Source: Leptospira gomenensis (GTDB taxonomy: Bacteria > Spirochaetota > Leptospiria > Leptospirales > Leptospiraceae). Taken from it: DNA of 64,000 nucleotides. A program made the translations under genes and the position numbers. Where the stretch lies: contig NZ_RQFA01000037.1 in NCBI RefSeq assembly GCF_004770155.1, forward strand, positions 136,001 through 200,000. The letters are read 5' to 3'. Positions 24,259 to 39,740 of the stretch are shown in pieces (the stretch's first letter is position 1; each line of letters begins with the position of its first letter). The notes below the pieces were generated by a model. It saw only the letters and a program-made list of their open reading frames with translations. It was not told where the DNA came from and made no database searches.

Positions 24259-25330
24259 ATCCTCGAATTCCTTCTACGATGCTTTTCGCGATCTTGACTT
24301 GTAAATTTTTGTTCTGGAGAAGTTTGGATTCTTTTTCATGCGAGAGATAGCCCATCTCCACGAGCACCGCAGGCATTAAACTTCCGCGTAGGACCGAAAA
24401 ATCCGCCTTTTTCACTCCCCTGGACAGGATCTGGGGTTGGAGTTTTTTTTTCATCTCCGATTCCAAGGACCGAGCCAAGATTCTGCTTCTTCTTTGGATG
24501 AGAGAAGACATCATCCCCGCTTGGATTTTTTTGACAGCGGCCCCGCCCTTGGGTTTGAGAATCCGATTTTCCAGCAAAGCGGTTTCGCGCGCGGTTTCGG
24601 TAGAAGCCGTCTGCGAAAGATAATAGATTTCAAAACCGTTCACGTCCTGGTTTACGGAGGAATTACAATGAAGGCTGATAAAAAGCGCGCTGCCGTTTTT
24701 TTTCAGTTCTCTGTTTGCGATTTCGGAACGGCGTTCCAATTCGACGAACGTGTCGTCCGAACGCGTCAACACGACTGCGATTTCCGGATATACTTTTTCG
24801 AAGAATTTTTTGAGGATCTTCGCGGTTTGTAAGGCGACGTCCTTTTCATCGGCGCCGGACGGAGAGGAGGTTCCCGGATCTTTTCCTCCGTGCCCGGCGT
24901 CTATGAGGATCGTTTTGATTCCCAGTTTTTCGGCTCCGGGAAGAATCTCCAACTCCAACAGATTTTCCTTATATTCATAACGCACGTCCTCCGACATGAG
25001 CTGCACGAACAAAGCCTCCACGATTTCGGGGGGAAGTAGGAAGTCCTTTTCCTTGTACAAAACCGGAACGGAGATTTTTTCTATGTTCTGATGAAAGGTG
25101 TAAAAGGAGGATCCTACTCTAAAACGAATCTCACCGGAAGGATGTCGAAGAGCTCCTACAAACGTCGCAGGATTGAACGAAGATTTCAGGGAGGGAAATT
25201 CGCGCTGAAGGTCCTCAAAACGCACATAACGTTCGGAGGAATGCGTGGGAATCGAGACCGTAGCCCCCAATTCCCACGGACCGATCAAAAGTAGGATCAA
25301 CCACCAAAGATGGATTTGATTTTTTGCCAA
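24239..25330 (-). CDS. N-acetylmuramoyl-L-alanine amidase (Amidase_3)
   Basis: A 363-residue exported protein. A signal peptide or anchor (about residues 8-25, LWWLILLLIGPWELGATV) is followed by an N-terminal extension and an Amidase_3 zinc domain. The metal ligands are in ILIDAGHGGKDPG, the Glu in DEKDVALQTA..., the His in FISLHCNSS and the catalytic Glu in VLVEMGYLSHEKE near the end. It should cleave the amide between MurNAc and the stem peptide and so act in septum splitting. It overlaps the helicase gene upstream (34 nt) and the GerMN-like gene downstream. Confidence 0.92.
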   Translation of the reverse strand: MAKNQIHLWWLILLLIGPWELGATVSIPTHSSERYVRFEDLQREFPSLKSSFNPATFVGALRHPSGEIRFRVGSSFYTFHQNIEKISVPVLYKEKDFLLPPEIVEALFVQLMSEDVRYEYKENLLELEILPGAEKLGIKTILIDAGHGGKDPGTSSPSGADEKDVALQTAKILKKFFEKVYPEIAVVLTRSDDTFVELERRSEIANRELKKNGSALFISLHCNSSVNQDVNGFEIYYLSQTASTETARETALLENRILKPKGGAAVKKIQAGMMSSLIQRRSRILARSLESEMKKKLQPQILSRGVKKADFSVLRGSLMPAVLVEMGYLSHEKESKLLQNKNLQVKIAKSIVEGIRGYELAKN

Positions 25331-26957
25331 ATCGAACCTTTTTTCTTTTTGGTCTCTTGTTGTTTCGTATCGTTGATGTCGAACAGATTCCGTTTGCTTT
25401 TATCGTATTGTTTGTTGGACTGAGGATTTCTGTTCTGATTGCGATTCTGCGGACTGCGGTTTTGTCCTCCGGATTGAGGTTGTTGTTTTTGTTTGTCCTT
25501 GTTTCCGGGAAAACGATTCCGATCCTGATTCCCGCCGCCTTTTTTGTTCGGTCGTTCCACCGACAAAACGGAATCCGCCTTTTGGAGAAATAATTCCGCT
25601 TCTTGAATCGCCGCGGCGGGTTTCTTTTTCTGTTTGTCGCGCGGATGAGCGGAATGTCCTTGTTTTCCTCCGCTCTGAGGACCGCCGTGCGCGTGCCGTT
25701 TTTCTCTGGAATCCCGCTCGTGTTTGTGGGAACTCCTCTCGTGGGGACGGCGGCCGTTCTGTTTGAAATGAGTCTCTTTCTCGCGATCGTAAGAATCCCC
25801 GCCGACAAAGGCTTGGAATTCTCCCGAAGGAAATTGTATGAACTCCTCGTTCACCTCTAACACGTCGATTTTCTGTTTTAGATACTTCTCGATCTTTTCC
25901 AATTCCACGTAGTCCGACTCCGAACAAAAACCGATCGCATTTCCCTTTCTACCCGCCCTGGCGGTTCGACCGATTCTATGGACGTAATTTTCCGTGTCCT
26001 GCGGAAGATCGTAGTTGTAAACGATATCGATATTCTCCACATCGATGCCCCGGGACGCGACGTCGGTCGCCACCATATAACGGTATTTACCCGATTTAAA
26101 ATCGCGCAGAAGCCGAAGGCGTTTTTTCTGATCGAGTTCCGACGAAATACCGGTTACGGGAATCCCGTATTTTCGGAGAGTATATACGATTTTTGGAATA
26201 TTCGCTTTATAATTCGTGAATATGATTCCCTGACCTTCCGCGGAGGAATTGAGGATAAGGTTGGTCATATACGGATTTTTTTCGTCTCTTCCGAGATGGA
26301 TGATTTTTTGATCGATCCGCTCCGTGATGATTTTTTCCGGATTGATTTGAATTTCGACGGGTTCGTTCAAAAAACGGTAGGCAAGACGCATCACCTCGAC
26401 GGAAAGAGTGGCGGAAAACAACAAGGTCTGCTTACGATTTTTACATTTATGAAGTAACCAACGAATGTCTTGGATGAATCCCATATCGAGCATTCGATCC
26501 GCTTCGTCCAAAACGAAAAATTCCACGTTGGAAATGTCGATGGAACCGGACTTGATCCGATCGATCAAACGCCCGGGTGTGGCGACGATGATTCCGTTCA
26601 ATCCTTCCAAATCCCGGTCTTGGGATTTGTAATCGGTTCCTCCGATGATCGGCACCGCACGGACTCCGTCCGCGTGTTTGAGAAGTTTTTTGGCCTCGTC
26701 CGAAATCTGCATGGTGAGTTCCCGCGTGGGAGCCAAAATGAGAGCCGAAACTCCCCGTATTTCTTTGGTAAGAATCGTATGAATCACCGGAATCAAAAAC
26801 GCGACCGTTTTCCCGGTCCCGGTTTGTGCAAGTCCGGTAATGTCTTTTCCTTCCAAACCGTGCGGAATGGAACGTTCTTGGATCGGAGTCAGATCGGTAT
26901 AACCGATTTCTTGGATGGCGGAAAGTAACTTCGGATGTATGGATAGTTCTTCGAATT

Positions 26958-26961
<4 letters not shown>
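25297..26961 (-). CDS. DEAD-box RNA helicase (RhlE-like)
   Basis: A 554-residue protein. The helicase core (about 1-370) has the Q motif (GYTDLTPIQERSIP), motif I AQTGTGKT, Ia PTRELT, motif II VLDEADRMLD, motif III SAT and motif VI HRIGRTARAG. The C-terminal ~170 residues are a low-complexity basic, Asn/Gln/Lys/Arg-rich tail typical of RhlE/CsdA-type helicases that remodel structured RNA or ribosome precursors. A copy of the dispersed element (GTGGGAACTCC at 25727-25737) lies in the tail coding region. The start overlaps the methyltransferase stop. Confidence 0.95.
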
Positions 26962-27761
<800 letters not shown>

Positions 27762-27882
27762 CTCTTCCGATCTAGGGAAATTCCAAAGGAAAAGAAAGAA
27801 AATTCCTTTTTTTGAAACTGCTTGAAAAATGGAGTCCGGGAATGTTTCTGGAAGGATCGATTCAAATCGAAACAAAAAACGT

Positions 27883-28350
27883 ATGAGCATTCAAACAAAA
27901 ATCGAATCCCTGGGATACAAACTTCCTCCCGCCCCGCAAGCGATTGCAGCGTATATTCCCGCAAACCGAAGCGGCAATCTCGTGTTTACCTCCGGTCAAC
28001 TTCCCCTCCAAGACGGCAAGTTGATGCTTGTCGGAAAATTGGGGGAGGAATTCTCCGTAGAAGACGTCCGGGATGCGATGATTCAGGCCAGTCTCAATGC
28101 GATCGCGGCTGCGGCGGCCGTGTGCGGCGGTCCCGATCACTTGGAGAGAATCGTCAAAATCGGGGTTTTCGTCGCGTGCGTCCCGGGTTTTACCGATCAC
28201 CATCTTGTCGCCAATCACGGAAGTAATTTTCTTTTGTCGGTTTTTGGGGAAGCCGGCCGCCATGCACGGTTCGCCGTAGGAACTCCCTCTCTTCCACTCG
28301 GATCGCCCGTCGAAGTAGAAGTAACGTTTCAGGTCGCCGATGTTTCGTAA
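27883..28350 (+). CDS. RidA/YjgF family protein
   Basis: A 155-residue protein of the Rid family. The start is the ATG at 27883 (MSIQTKIESLGY). The trimer-forming fold is shown by VFTSGQLPL near residue 36, LNAIAAAAAVCGGPDHLERIVKIGVFV and RFAVGTPSLPLGSPVEVEVTFQV at the C-terminus. It lacks the classical Arg105 context of enamine/imine deaminase RidA (IECxA-type end), so it belongs to a Rid subgroup of uncertain activity. The repeat 11-mer at 28276-28286 encodes the VGTPS stretch. The next gene overlaps its 3' end. Confidence 0.88.
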   Translation: MSIQTKIESLGYKLPPAPQAIAAYIPANRSGNLVFTSGQLPLQDGKLMLVGKLGEEFSVEDVRDAMIQASLNAIAAAAAVCGGPDHLERIVKIGVFVACVPGFTDHHLVANHGSNFLLSVFGEAGRHARFAVGTPSLPLGSPVEVEVTFQVADVS

Positions 28351-28846
28351 TTTTTGGAAGGAAGTCCAATGGAGTCTTCGGTCGCTTCCTTTGCTCGTTC
28401 GGGAATGGTCCACGTTTTATCTTTCTTTTACCGGAAGATTCGCCGACTTTTGGAAAGAAAAATCCAATACCGAAAAAATCCTTTTCGTCGCGGTGACCTT
28501 ACAACTTTTTTTTAGCCTTTCCAGTTGGGTACAATATACGATCCGTCTGGGAGGCGAGGAAACGGAAGGCCTGCGGGTTTCTTCCAATTTCTATTTCATC
28601 TTCCTTTCGGCGGGTGTGTTCTTTTTCGGATCGTTTTGGCGCTCCCATTGGCTCGGTTCTTTGTTGTTGAGCGTTCAATTTCTGATCGGCTTAGGGGCGT
28701 TAGTCGGAATTTTTTTTCCGGAGACTTTTTTCGTCAGTTTTCTGCGGGAAGACGACTACGAGTTCAGCTGGAAATTCTACGCGTTCTTGAGCTCTTGGGC
28801 ACTGACCACCCTGCTTTCCCTCAATCAATTCTTTCAAAAAGATTAG
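28340..28846 (+). CDS. Small polytopic membrane protein, unknown
   Basis: A 168-residue protein overlapping the RidA stop by 11 nt. It has about four hydrophobic segments (around residues 44-60, 82-100, 105-125 and 140-160), with basic residues on the predicted cytoplasmic side. I do not recognise a family. No conserved catalytic or cofactor motif is seen; a few Cys are absent altogether. Function is unassigned. Confidence 0.7.
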   Translation: MFRNFWKEVQWSLRSLPLLVREWSTFYLSFTGRFADFWKEKSNTEKILFVAVTLQLFFSLSSWVQYTIRLGGEETEGLRVSSNFYFIFLSAGVFFFGSFWRSHWLGSLLLSVQFLIGLGALVGIFFPETFFVSFLREDDYEFSWKFYAFLSSWALTTLLSLNQFFQKD

Positions 28847-29094
28847 AATACGACCTTTTTTCCACGGATTTACGTCCGTTCCCTTCCCAAAGAGGATATA
28901 ATATTTGAAGTTTTGCATATTCCGTTTTCGTATACCGGAAATCGGAACGCGTTAGTGCCCAGATTATAAATAGAATTTCGTTTAATAAAAATATATTTTA
29001 ATTTACATATTCTCTCGGCTCTTTTTCGTAGCCTTTAAAATTTCCGCGGAAAGATTTCGAATCGATACGATCCGCGGCGAAACAGGAAAATAAA

Positions 29095-29637
29095 ATGATC
29101 AAAAAGCTCTCGATTTTACTCTTTTTAGGTCTGGTCAATTGTGCCACGATCGTAAGCGACAACGTATATAATTATACGATCGCGTCCGATCCGGTCGGAG
29201 CAACGGTGGAAGTAACGATGAAGGGATACGACGCTCCCGTGGCTCAAATCACCACTCCGGGAACCCAGGCCCTCAATATGAAAAACGATTACTCCTTAAA
29301 ATTTCAATTGAAAGGATACAAGGAAACCGTCGTGGATATACGCAAGGGAATCGACGGCTGGGTTTGGGGAAATATTCTCATAGGCGGTTTGATCGGATTA
29401 TTGATCGACTACTCCACAGGATCGATGTATAAACCCGAAAACGGCGTTTCCACCGTCAGCGTAACCTTAGAAAAAGAGCCGAAGCCGGGCAAAAAGGCGG
29501 CGATCGAAGGAAACGGAATTTTCGCGAGAATCCAAATCGTGGACCAGTACCGTCGTTCCAAAGTCGCTCTGATTCCGCTCGAAAAGGGACAGGGACAGGT
29601 AAATTACGAATTTCATAAGCATATTGTGAAAAACTAA
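29095..29637 (+). CDS. Lipoprotein with PEGA-like domain
   Basis: A 180-residue protein starting with MIKKLSILLFLGLVNC, a short signal peptide with a spirochaetal lipobox (LVNC). The next ~70 residues (IASDPVGATVEVTMKGYDAP...YSLKFQLKGYKETVVDI) match the PEGA pattern of surface-layer associated beta domains. A Gly-rich hydrophobic patch follows (WGNILIGGLIGLLIDYSTG). It is probably anchored to the outer or inner membrane and of unknown function. RBS AGGAAAATAAA precedes the ATG. A strong inverted repeat lies 14 nt after its stop. Confidence 0.82.
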   Translation: MIKKLSILLFLGLVNCATIVSDNVYNYTIASDPVGATVEVTMKGYDAPVAQITTPGTQALNMKNDYSLKFQLKGYKETVVDIRKGIDGWVWGNILIGGLIGLLIDYSTGSMYKPENGVSTVSVTLEKEPKPGKKAAIEGNGIFARIQIVDQYRRSKVALIPLEKGQGQVNYEFHKHIVKN

Positions 29638-29650
29638 ATTACTTATTTTG

Positions 29651-29688
29651 CGGAGACGTTTTTATAAAATCCCCGGAAAACGTCTCCG
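29651..29688. terminator. 12-bp perfect hairpin between convergent genes
   Basis: CGGAGACGTTTT, a 14-nt loop, then AAAACGTCTCCG. It lies between the lipoprotein gene and the convergent hydrolase gene. There is no T-tract beyond the arm itself, but the TTTT at the end of the left arm and the position fit a bidirectional terminator. Confidence 0.7.
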
Positions 29689-29758
29689 ATTCCGCAAACT
29701 CTCCGCCTCCGAAACGTGACTCTTCGAGAATGCCTCCCTTTCTTCTTTCGTAAATACT

Positions 29759-30808
29759 TTATGGAAAGCTAATATAATCCCAAACAGCCTGTTGTCCGTC
29801 CGTCACGGTGCAATTGTGTTTTTCGTTATCCCCCGACGCGGAACAAAGTTCCGTCGTCAGACGTCTGCTGTTTCCGTACGGAGCGACGCCGGAGTCCGCG
29901 TCGGTAACGGCTCCCGTCATACCGAAGGAATTGAGCCAAACATCCGTAACCTGATCGGGGTCACCGGAAAAATTGGCGACGGGATCTCCTACGTGAATGA
30001 AACCGAAATATCGATCGGATGCGGTCGAACCGGCTTCTCCCAGCCAAGACGCCGGCGCCGAAGAAGCGATGTGATAATCCGAAACGCCGCTGTAAATCGA
30101 AACCCTTCCCAAGGACTTGCGTTTTCCCTGATACGCGGCGTGACCGCTTCCTTGCGAATGTCCTCCTAGGTAGATCCGACTCCAATCCACGTCTCCGTCC
30201 TTCAAAAACTGTTCCCATCCGTCGTTCGGTCGTTGAACCCTAAGATAAAGGAGAAGTTTCAGAAGTCTCCCTTCGACGGAATTGTTTCGGTCCACCGCGA
30301 TCGCGCTCGAACGATTTTCCCCTGTCAAAATCTCTTCACGAACTTCCCCAAAACAATACAAAGACGAAAACGGCCCGGAATTGCAGATAACGTTGATCGG
30401 ATCCGCATTCGGATAAGTGAGACCGATACTGTGATATCCTCGTCTTGCGCCTTCTTCTATGATTTTGGAAACTCCGATCGGATTTCCTCCCGAGCCGGGT
30501 AAAAAAACGGAAAGAAGATTTTTAGGCGCTACCGAAGGCAAGAACATTAAAATCGGCTCGTTGTAGGAACTCAAACAGGAACCTGTATAAACGGGGAGAG
30601 TGAAAATTCTCGTCAAACCGTTGAAGACGTCCACACGCGGAGCCGACGCGGAGGATCCGCAATTCGAGTAATCGGCGGCGGTCGCAAACGCGGAAAGGAA
30701 TAGGATCGAATCGTCGTTTCGTTTTTTTTCTTCGAAACCGAAACAACCCGCGTTGAAAAAAAATAAGATCGATAAAATCGGAACATCAAGGAGAAAGTTT
30801 TTTTTCAT
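29759..30808 (-). CDS. Lipoprotein alpha/beta-hydrolase-like protein
   Basis: A 349-residue protein if started at the ATG at 30808 (MKKNFLLDVPILS), which has a signal peptide with lipobox FNAGC. The longer frame has no signal peptide. Mid-protein it reads LLSVFLPGSGGNPIGVSK (oxyanion-loop-like) and IYLGGHSQGSGHAAY, a clear G-x-S-x-G nucleophile elbow. DPVANFSGDPD and a C-terminal His in EKHNCTV could complete a triad. Thus an esterase/lipase-like surface or periplasmic lipoprotein is likely. The substrate is unknown. A near-copy of the repeat (GTAGGAACTCA at 30563) is in frame. Confidence 0.75.
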   Translation of the reverse strand: MKKNFLLDVPILSILFFFNAGCFGFEEKKRNDDSILFLSAFATAADYSNCGSSASAPRVDVFNGLTRIFTLPVYTGSCLSSYNEPILMFLPSVAPKNLLSVFLPGSGGNPIGVSKIIEEGARRGYHSIGLTYPNADPINVICNSGPFSSLYCFGEVREEILTGENRSSAIAVDRNNSVEGRLLKLLLYLRVQRPNDGWEQFLKDGDVDWSRIYLGGHSQGSGHAAYQGKRKSLGRVSIYSGVSDYHIASSAPASWLGEAGSTASDRYFGFIHVGDPVANFSGDPDQVTDVWLNSFGMTGAVTDADSGVAPYGNSRRLTTELCSASGDNEKHNCTVTDGQQAVWDYISFP

Positions 30809-30897
30809 TTTGTCGCGAACGTTTCGCGCCGATCCGACAATCCGTCTATTTTCGTTTTCGGTTCGTCTCGGCTCCGAATCGTTTCCTTTGTGAGAAT

Positions 30898-31221
30898 TTA
30901 ATCGAAAATACCCAGATCCATTTTGGCTTCCTCGCTGGCCATTTCTCTCGGATCCCATTTGGGAACCCAGACCACTTCCACTTGCGCCTCGGAAATCCCT
31001 TCCACACGAAGCGCGTGATCCTGCACCTGTTGTTTCATCTGAGGTCCGGCGGGGCAAGCCATGGAAGTGTAGGTCATATCGATCTTCGCTTTGGAACCTT
31101 CGACCTTGATCCGATAAATCAATCCTAGTTCCGCGATGGAAATACCGATCTCGGGGTCCTCCACCTTTTTTACTTCCTCATAAATCTGTTCTTCGAGCGT
31201 ATTGGTCGGAGCTTCCAACAT
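30898..31221 (-). CDS. MIP18/DUF59 Fe-S assembly protein (SufT-like)
   Basis: A 107-residue protein started at the ATG with AAAGGAG nine nt upstream. It is a DUF59 protein: [21 protein letters not shown], then [16 protein letters not shown] with the conserved Cys, and [18 protein letters not shown]. SufT-type proteins help mature or transfer Fe-S clusters. It lies about 200 nt after sufU on the same strand, so it may share the SUF transcript or have its own promoter. Confidence 0.88.
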   Translation of the reverse strand: MLEAPTNTLEEQIYEEVKKVEDPEIGISIAELGLIYRIKVEGSKAKIDMTYTSMACPAGPQMKQQVQDHALRVEGISEAQVEVVWVPKWDPREMASEEAKMDLGIFD

Positions 31222-31399
31222 CGTAGCGTCTCCTTTTGTTTCCCTTTTTTGGACGTTTTCCGAAAGTCGTTTCGAGACGAATTTTATCGTTCTCGTCCTT
31301 CCGGACGCGATTTCATTCATAAAGAGAAGCGCTTTTTAGGGGAAGAAAATCGTACGAGGGAAAGAGAGGCAAGATGGATTTGGTCGTGGTATAAGTTTT

Positions 31400-31410
31400 G
31401 TAGGATCTCC
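31400..31410 (+). repeat. Variant element GTAGGATCTCC after sufU
   Basis: The dispersed element with A to T at position 7, in the short sufU-sufT gap. The same T variant recurs near 47441 and 58857 (complement), which suggests a second sub-type. Confidence 0.7.
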
Positions 31411-31419
31411 TCGGTTTTT

Positions 31420-33094
<1,675 letters not shown>

Positions 33095-33098
33095 AATG

Positions 33099-33410
33099 TC
33101 AATCCTCCAAGTCCACCTCGATCGAGTCACCCACGATTCGCACCGGATAAACGGGCAAATCTTCTACTGCCGGCATACAAAGCGCTTTGCCCGTTTTGAT
33201 CGAAAATTGCGCTTCGTGTCTCGGACAAGTGATTACGTCTCCGCAGAGCTCCCCTTCCGAAATCGCCTCTCCGTCGTGAGTACAAACGTCCTCGAAGGCG
33301 AATACGGTTCCGTCCAAGGACAGAATCCCGATTCGATTGTATCTCGTTTCAATTACTTTGACTTTCCCGTTTTCGATTTCGGAAAGATTTACTAGTTTTC
33401 GAAAACTCAT
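33099..33410 (-). CDS. Rieske-type [2Fe-2S] protein in SUF operon
   Basis: A 103-residue protein. The Rieske cluster ligands are visible: CTHDG and CPRHEAQF (CxH...CxxH), with the fold of NirD or biphenyl dioxygenase-type ferredoxins. There is no transmembrane helix, so it is a soluble electron carrier or a scaffold-associated client. It overlaps sufD by 4 nt (ATGA) and precedes sufS by 4 nt. Rieske-like genes inside suf operons are known in several bacteria, but the function in this setting is not settled. Confidence 0.92.
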   Translation of the reverse strand: MSFRKLVNLSEIENGKVKVIETRYNRIGILSLDGTVFAFEDVCTHDGEAISEGELCGDVITCPRHEAQFSIKTGKALCMPAVEDLPVYPVRIVGDSIEVDLED

Positions 33411-34603
33411 ACCGGACCCTCCACCTTTTCGGCGATCAGACGGAAGAGCTCTTCGCGAATCGGTTCGGATTCGATTTCGCCGATGACTTCGCCCAAAAAG
33501 CCGTCCACGATCATTCTTCGTGCCTCGTCTTCGTCGATTCCCCGGGAAGCGAGATAAAAAAGTTGTTCCTCGTCGATTTCTCCGACCGTTGCTCCGTGTT
33601 CACACTTTACGTTTTCTGCATATACTTCCAGTTTCGGAATCGATTCCGCCCTCGCGGTACGGTTCAGAAGAAGATTATTGTTGATCTGGATCGCGTTTAC
33701 GTCCTTGCACGAATCGGGAATCTGCAGATTTCCGGTGAAGATATGATGCGCCTTGTTCCTAAGAGCTCCTCTGTAAAGAATCGAACTTTCTGTGTGACTT
33801 TCCTTGTGAACGATCCTCACTTCGGAATCCTGAAATTCCCGCGCAGCCATCGGAGCCAGACCTAAGACGCGGGCACGCGCGCCTTGACCGGACAATTCCA
33901 CGTTGAGAAGATTTTTCCCCTTGTAACCGCCCGGGGTCACCTTGGCGATCTTTACGTCCGAATCCCGTTTTTGATCGGAGAATATATTCTGAAAATGGAA
34001 TACGGAGGAGCCGAAGGACTCGATCCCGGCGTAGAACAATCTCGTTCCGTCCCCGGAATCAAGCACGGTCAAGCCTTGGAAGAACTTGAGAGTTTCCTCT
34101 TCAGAGGATTCGTATCGTTCCGAAACGAATGCTTTGGAACGATCTCCGATTTTCACGATCGTCAAAGGAAGAATACGATTCCCTTTTTCCTGACGATAAC
34201 GGATTTGTATTTCTTCGGTTAGAGTCCGATCGTTTTCCACCTCGACGTAAAGACCGTGGGTAAAGCAGGAAAGACTGAAAAGGACGAACCATTCTTCATT
34301 CCGCTTTTCGAATATACTTTCCAGAATTCGTATGAAACGTTTCGATTCGTTTTCTGGCAATTCTTCGACCCGGAATATCTTCACTCCTTTCGGTGCGTTG
34401 ATTGTTAGCGCTTCGGATCCCGGAACTTCGGAAAATTCCTCCGGATGGAAGTTGGAGAGGGGCACCTTTCTCCAGGATTCGTTTTCCGATCCCGGTCTGG
34501 ACAATTCCTTAAATCGGGAGAATACCTTTTTGCGGAATTCGGTAATCGTTCGGTGTTCGTTTCCTTCCGCCATTTGTTTGGAGAATTGTGTTTCTAAAGA
34601 CAC
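33407..34603 (-). CDS. sufD: SufD-like Fe-S assembly protein
   Basis: About 398 residues if started at the GTG 7 nt after the sufC stop, which has GGGAG upstream; a TTG at 34630 is the longer alternative. The beta-helix core and the C-terminal block [23 protein letters not shown] identify the SufB/SufD family, and the size fits SufD. SufD works with SufB and SufC as the scaffold complex. The N-terminal region is helical ([16 protein letters not shown]). SufB is not present upstream in this window. Confidence 0.9.
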   Translation of the reverse strand: MSLETQFSKQMAEGNEHRTITEFRKKVFSRFKELSRPGSENESWRKVPLSNFHPEEFSEVPGSEALTINAPKGVKIFRVEELPENESKRFIRILESIFEKRNEEWFVLFSLSCFTHGLYVEVENDRTLTEEIQIRYRQEKGNRILPLTIVKIGDRSKAFVSERYESSEEETLKFFQGLTVLDSGDGTRLFYAGIESFGSSVFHFQNIFSDQKRDSDVKIAKVTPGGYKGKNLLNVELSGQGARARVLGLAPMAAREFQDSEVRIVHKESHTESSILYRGALRNKAHHIFTGNLQIPDSCKDVNAIQINNNLLLNRTARAESIPKLEVYAENVKCEHGATVGEIDEEQLFYLASRGIDEDEARRMIVDGFLGEVIGEIESEPIREELFRLIAEKVEGPV

Positions 34604-34610
34604 TTGTTTT

Positions 34611-35378
<768 letters not shown>

Positions 35379-35766
35379 GAAAGCGTCCTTTTTGCGAATA
35401 TCGTCGGGAGCGGCTGATTGGAACGGCGAGCCGAGTTTTGGCGTTTTCCTTTCTCCCTTTGGCCAGTGTTTTTTTTTCCAAGGAGAGATCAATAGGAAAG
35501 AGATATGAGGTGTTCCTACGTTTTTCGTTATAGAAACCGACCGGATCGTTTTAGGTGTTCCTACACCAAGACGGACATTCTCGCTAGCAGAACCGGAATG
35601 GAACATAAAAAGCAAAGTCGAGTGAGGAGTTCCTACGCTCCCCGATACCAATAAGACGCAAAACCCAACTCGAACTCTAAAAAAGGAGCTCCTACAAAAA
35701 GTTCTCCTGATTCCCGGAGGTGCACGAAGAACGAATCCCTACCGCCAAAAACGAGGAGTTCCTACG
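35379..35766. other. Intergenic region holding five repeat elements
   Basis: About 390 nt between sufC and the EAL gene. Apart from the sufC promoter side it contains a tandem-like run of the dispersed element and no recognisable ORF. Confidence 0.7.
35509..35765 (-). repeat. Cluster of five same-orientation GTAGGAACTCC elements
   Basis: On the plus strand: GGTGTTCCTAC at 35509-35519, GGTGTTCCTAC at 35554-35564, GGAGTTCCTAC at 35626-35636, GGAGCTCCTAC at 35685-35695 and GGAGTTCCTAC at 35755-35765. All five point the same way. Spacing is 45-72 nt, so they are not a simple tandem repeat. Confidence 0.92.
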
Positions 35767-37011
<1,245 letters not shown>

Positions 37012-37163
37012 TTGTTTTCGATTCTCTTAAGTAGAATCTTCGAATGCGGACTCCGGCAAGCAAAATTCCGGACAAAAAGTTCCGAATTCCATAGAAGGGG
37101 AGACTACATTCTTCTTTTTTTTTTCAAACCCTCGGAAAAACTGGCAATCCAAAAGGTACCTTC

Positions 37164-38144
<981 letters not shown>

Positions 38145-38189
38145 ATTATAATTTTCTTTTATAAGAATTCCCGGAGCGAAATCAAAAAA

Positions 38190-39599
38190 TTATTTATCGT
38201 ATCGATTTTTACGGACGTTCCGTGTCTTTTTTGCCGCACCGTTACTTTTCGAAGAATCCTTGTTTTTCCGGGCTTTTTTCGTTTTGAGTTTCGGCCTTAG
38301 GTGCTGAACACTTTCAAAGATCGCCTCCCGAAACGCAGGATACGAATTCAACGCGTTTAAAAAATCGTCCTTACTCAGCGTATAAGCCTGCGTGATTCCC
38401 ATAGAACGAACGGTCGCGGATCTTTTTTCTTCCGTCACCAAAGCCAACTCTCCGAAAAATTGACCCTCCGAAGCGGTCGCGATCGTTTTTCCCTCTTCGG
38501 AAAGGATTTCCACTCGTCCCTCCCCCAAGATATAAAGATTATGACCTATATCACCTTTTCTGAATATAATATCTCCCGGAAGAAAGATTTGATGTTTTAG
38601 GGAGAACACGAGCGCCGAGATAAGCGGAACTTCCGCACCTTTCAAAAAAGGGACTTTGGTCAAAAGCTCCCTATGAAGATGAATCCTCACCTCCCTCTGT
38701 AAGGAAATAGGAAGATCGCTCAACAATTCCTTTTCGTTTTCTCCGAAACCTTTTTCGATCATATAAATATAATAGTCCCGGATTTTAAGACGTAACTCGG
38801 AAGGTAAGTCCCTGGCTTTAAGGAAAGAATCGACTTGGGACATTTTTTTAATACGAGCGGAACGCTCCAAATCCAAATTCCCCAAAATACTCGCGACGTT
38901 ACCGATGATGGTCGCATAAACGGCGGCTCCGATCATCATTACTAAAATGGAATATATTCTCTGTTCGGTAGTGGTAGGAAGCACGTCCCCGTAACCCACG
39001 GTGGCGAGAGTCATGACCGACCAATAAAGGGCTTTGGTATATTCGTGCCATCCGGTTTTTATTCTATCCAGTTGGTCCATATACAACCAACCGATTGCGA
39101 ACCAATGCGCGACGATCGTGATCCAAAAACCTAACAGTCCCAATCTAAGAACGCCCGGGGAAGGTTGAAAAGCGAGATTCAACCTTTCGATAATACCCGG
39201 AATCCGAACCACCTTGACGGTCCGAGTAAGCCCGAAAACCAGAAAAAGATACGGATGAAACGTCAATTCGATTCCGAATAATTTTTGCGCCACCAATTCA
39301 AAAGGCAACGCCGCGACCAAATCGAATAGGAACCAACTCCTCAAATAGCGGGCCGTTCTTTCGCGCCCGAAAGGAAGTCGTTTTCCTCGGATCTGCGCGG
39401 ATTCAGGAGAAAATACGTTCACGAAAATGTCTCCGAAAAAGAGAATATCCACGAGAACGTAGATTCCGCTCAAAGCCAGACCTTTGTCGTAAAATAGAAC
39501 GATACGAAGCGGGGATTCGACCGCCGCAAACAGAATACAAAAGAATATTATAATATCCCAAATTACTCTGAGTTTATTTTCGGTATGAAACGGACTCAA
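38190..39599 (-). CDS. Cyclic-nucleotide-gated potassium channel-like protein
   Basis: A 469-residue protein with six transmembrane segments in the first ~220 residues. The pore helix and selectivity filter are [13 protein letters not shown], the potassium-channel signature TVGYGD. The S4-like segment has spaced basic residues ([17 protein letters not shown]). After a C-linker, a cyclic-nucleotide-binding domain follows ([38 protein letters not shown]). The C-terminal tail is strongly basic. It resembles HCN/CNG-type prokaryotic channels; cAMP or cGMP gating of potassium flow is inferred. Confidence 0.93.
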   Translation of the reverse strand: MSPFHTENKLRVIWDIIIFFCILFAAVESPLRIVLFYDKGLALSGIYVLVDILFFGDIFVNVFSPESAQIRGKRLPFGRERTARYLRSWFLFDLVAALPFELVAQKLFGIELTFHPYLFLVFGLTRTVKVVRIPGIIERLNLAFQPSPGVLRLGLLGFWITIVAHWFAIGWLYMDQLDRIKTGWHEYTKALYWSVMTLATVGYGDVLPTTTEQRIYSILVMMIGAAVYATIIGNVASILGNLDLERSARIKKMSQVDSFLKARDLPSELRLKIRDYYIYMIEKGFGENEKELLSDLPISLQREVRIHLHRELLTKVPFLKGAEVPLISALVFSLKHQIFLPGDIIFRKGDIGHNLYILGEGRVEILSEEGKTIATASEGQFFGELALVTEEKRSATVRSMGITQAYTLSKDDFLNALNSYPAFREAIFESVQHLRPKLKTKKARKNKDSSKSNGAAKKTRNVRKNRYDK

Positions 39600-39740
39600 T
39601 GATACCGCCTAAAAAACCGATTCCGAAGGGAGGGCTTTTTATCTTAGACGATGACGGGATTTATTTCCTAAAAGATACGGAAATCTTTTAAAGATTTCGG
39701 ATCGGAATCTCCGAAGAATCGATTCCTTAAGTAGCAAGGA

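Noticed and set aside
25215..25927. Several long basic frames opposite or within the helicase tail
   Set aside because: Shadows of the repetitive Lys/Asn/Gln/Arg-coding tail.
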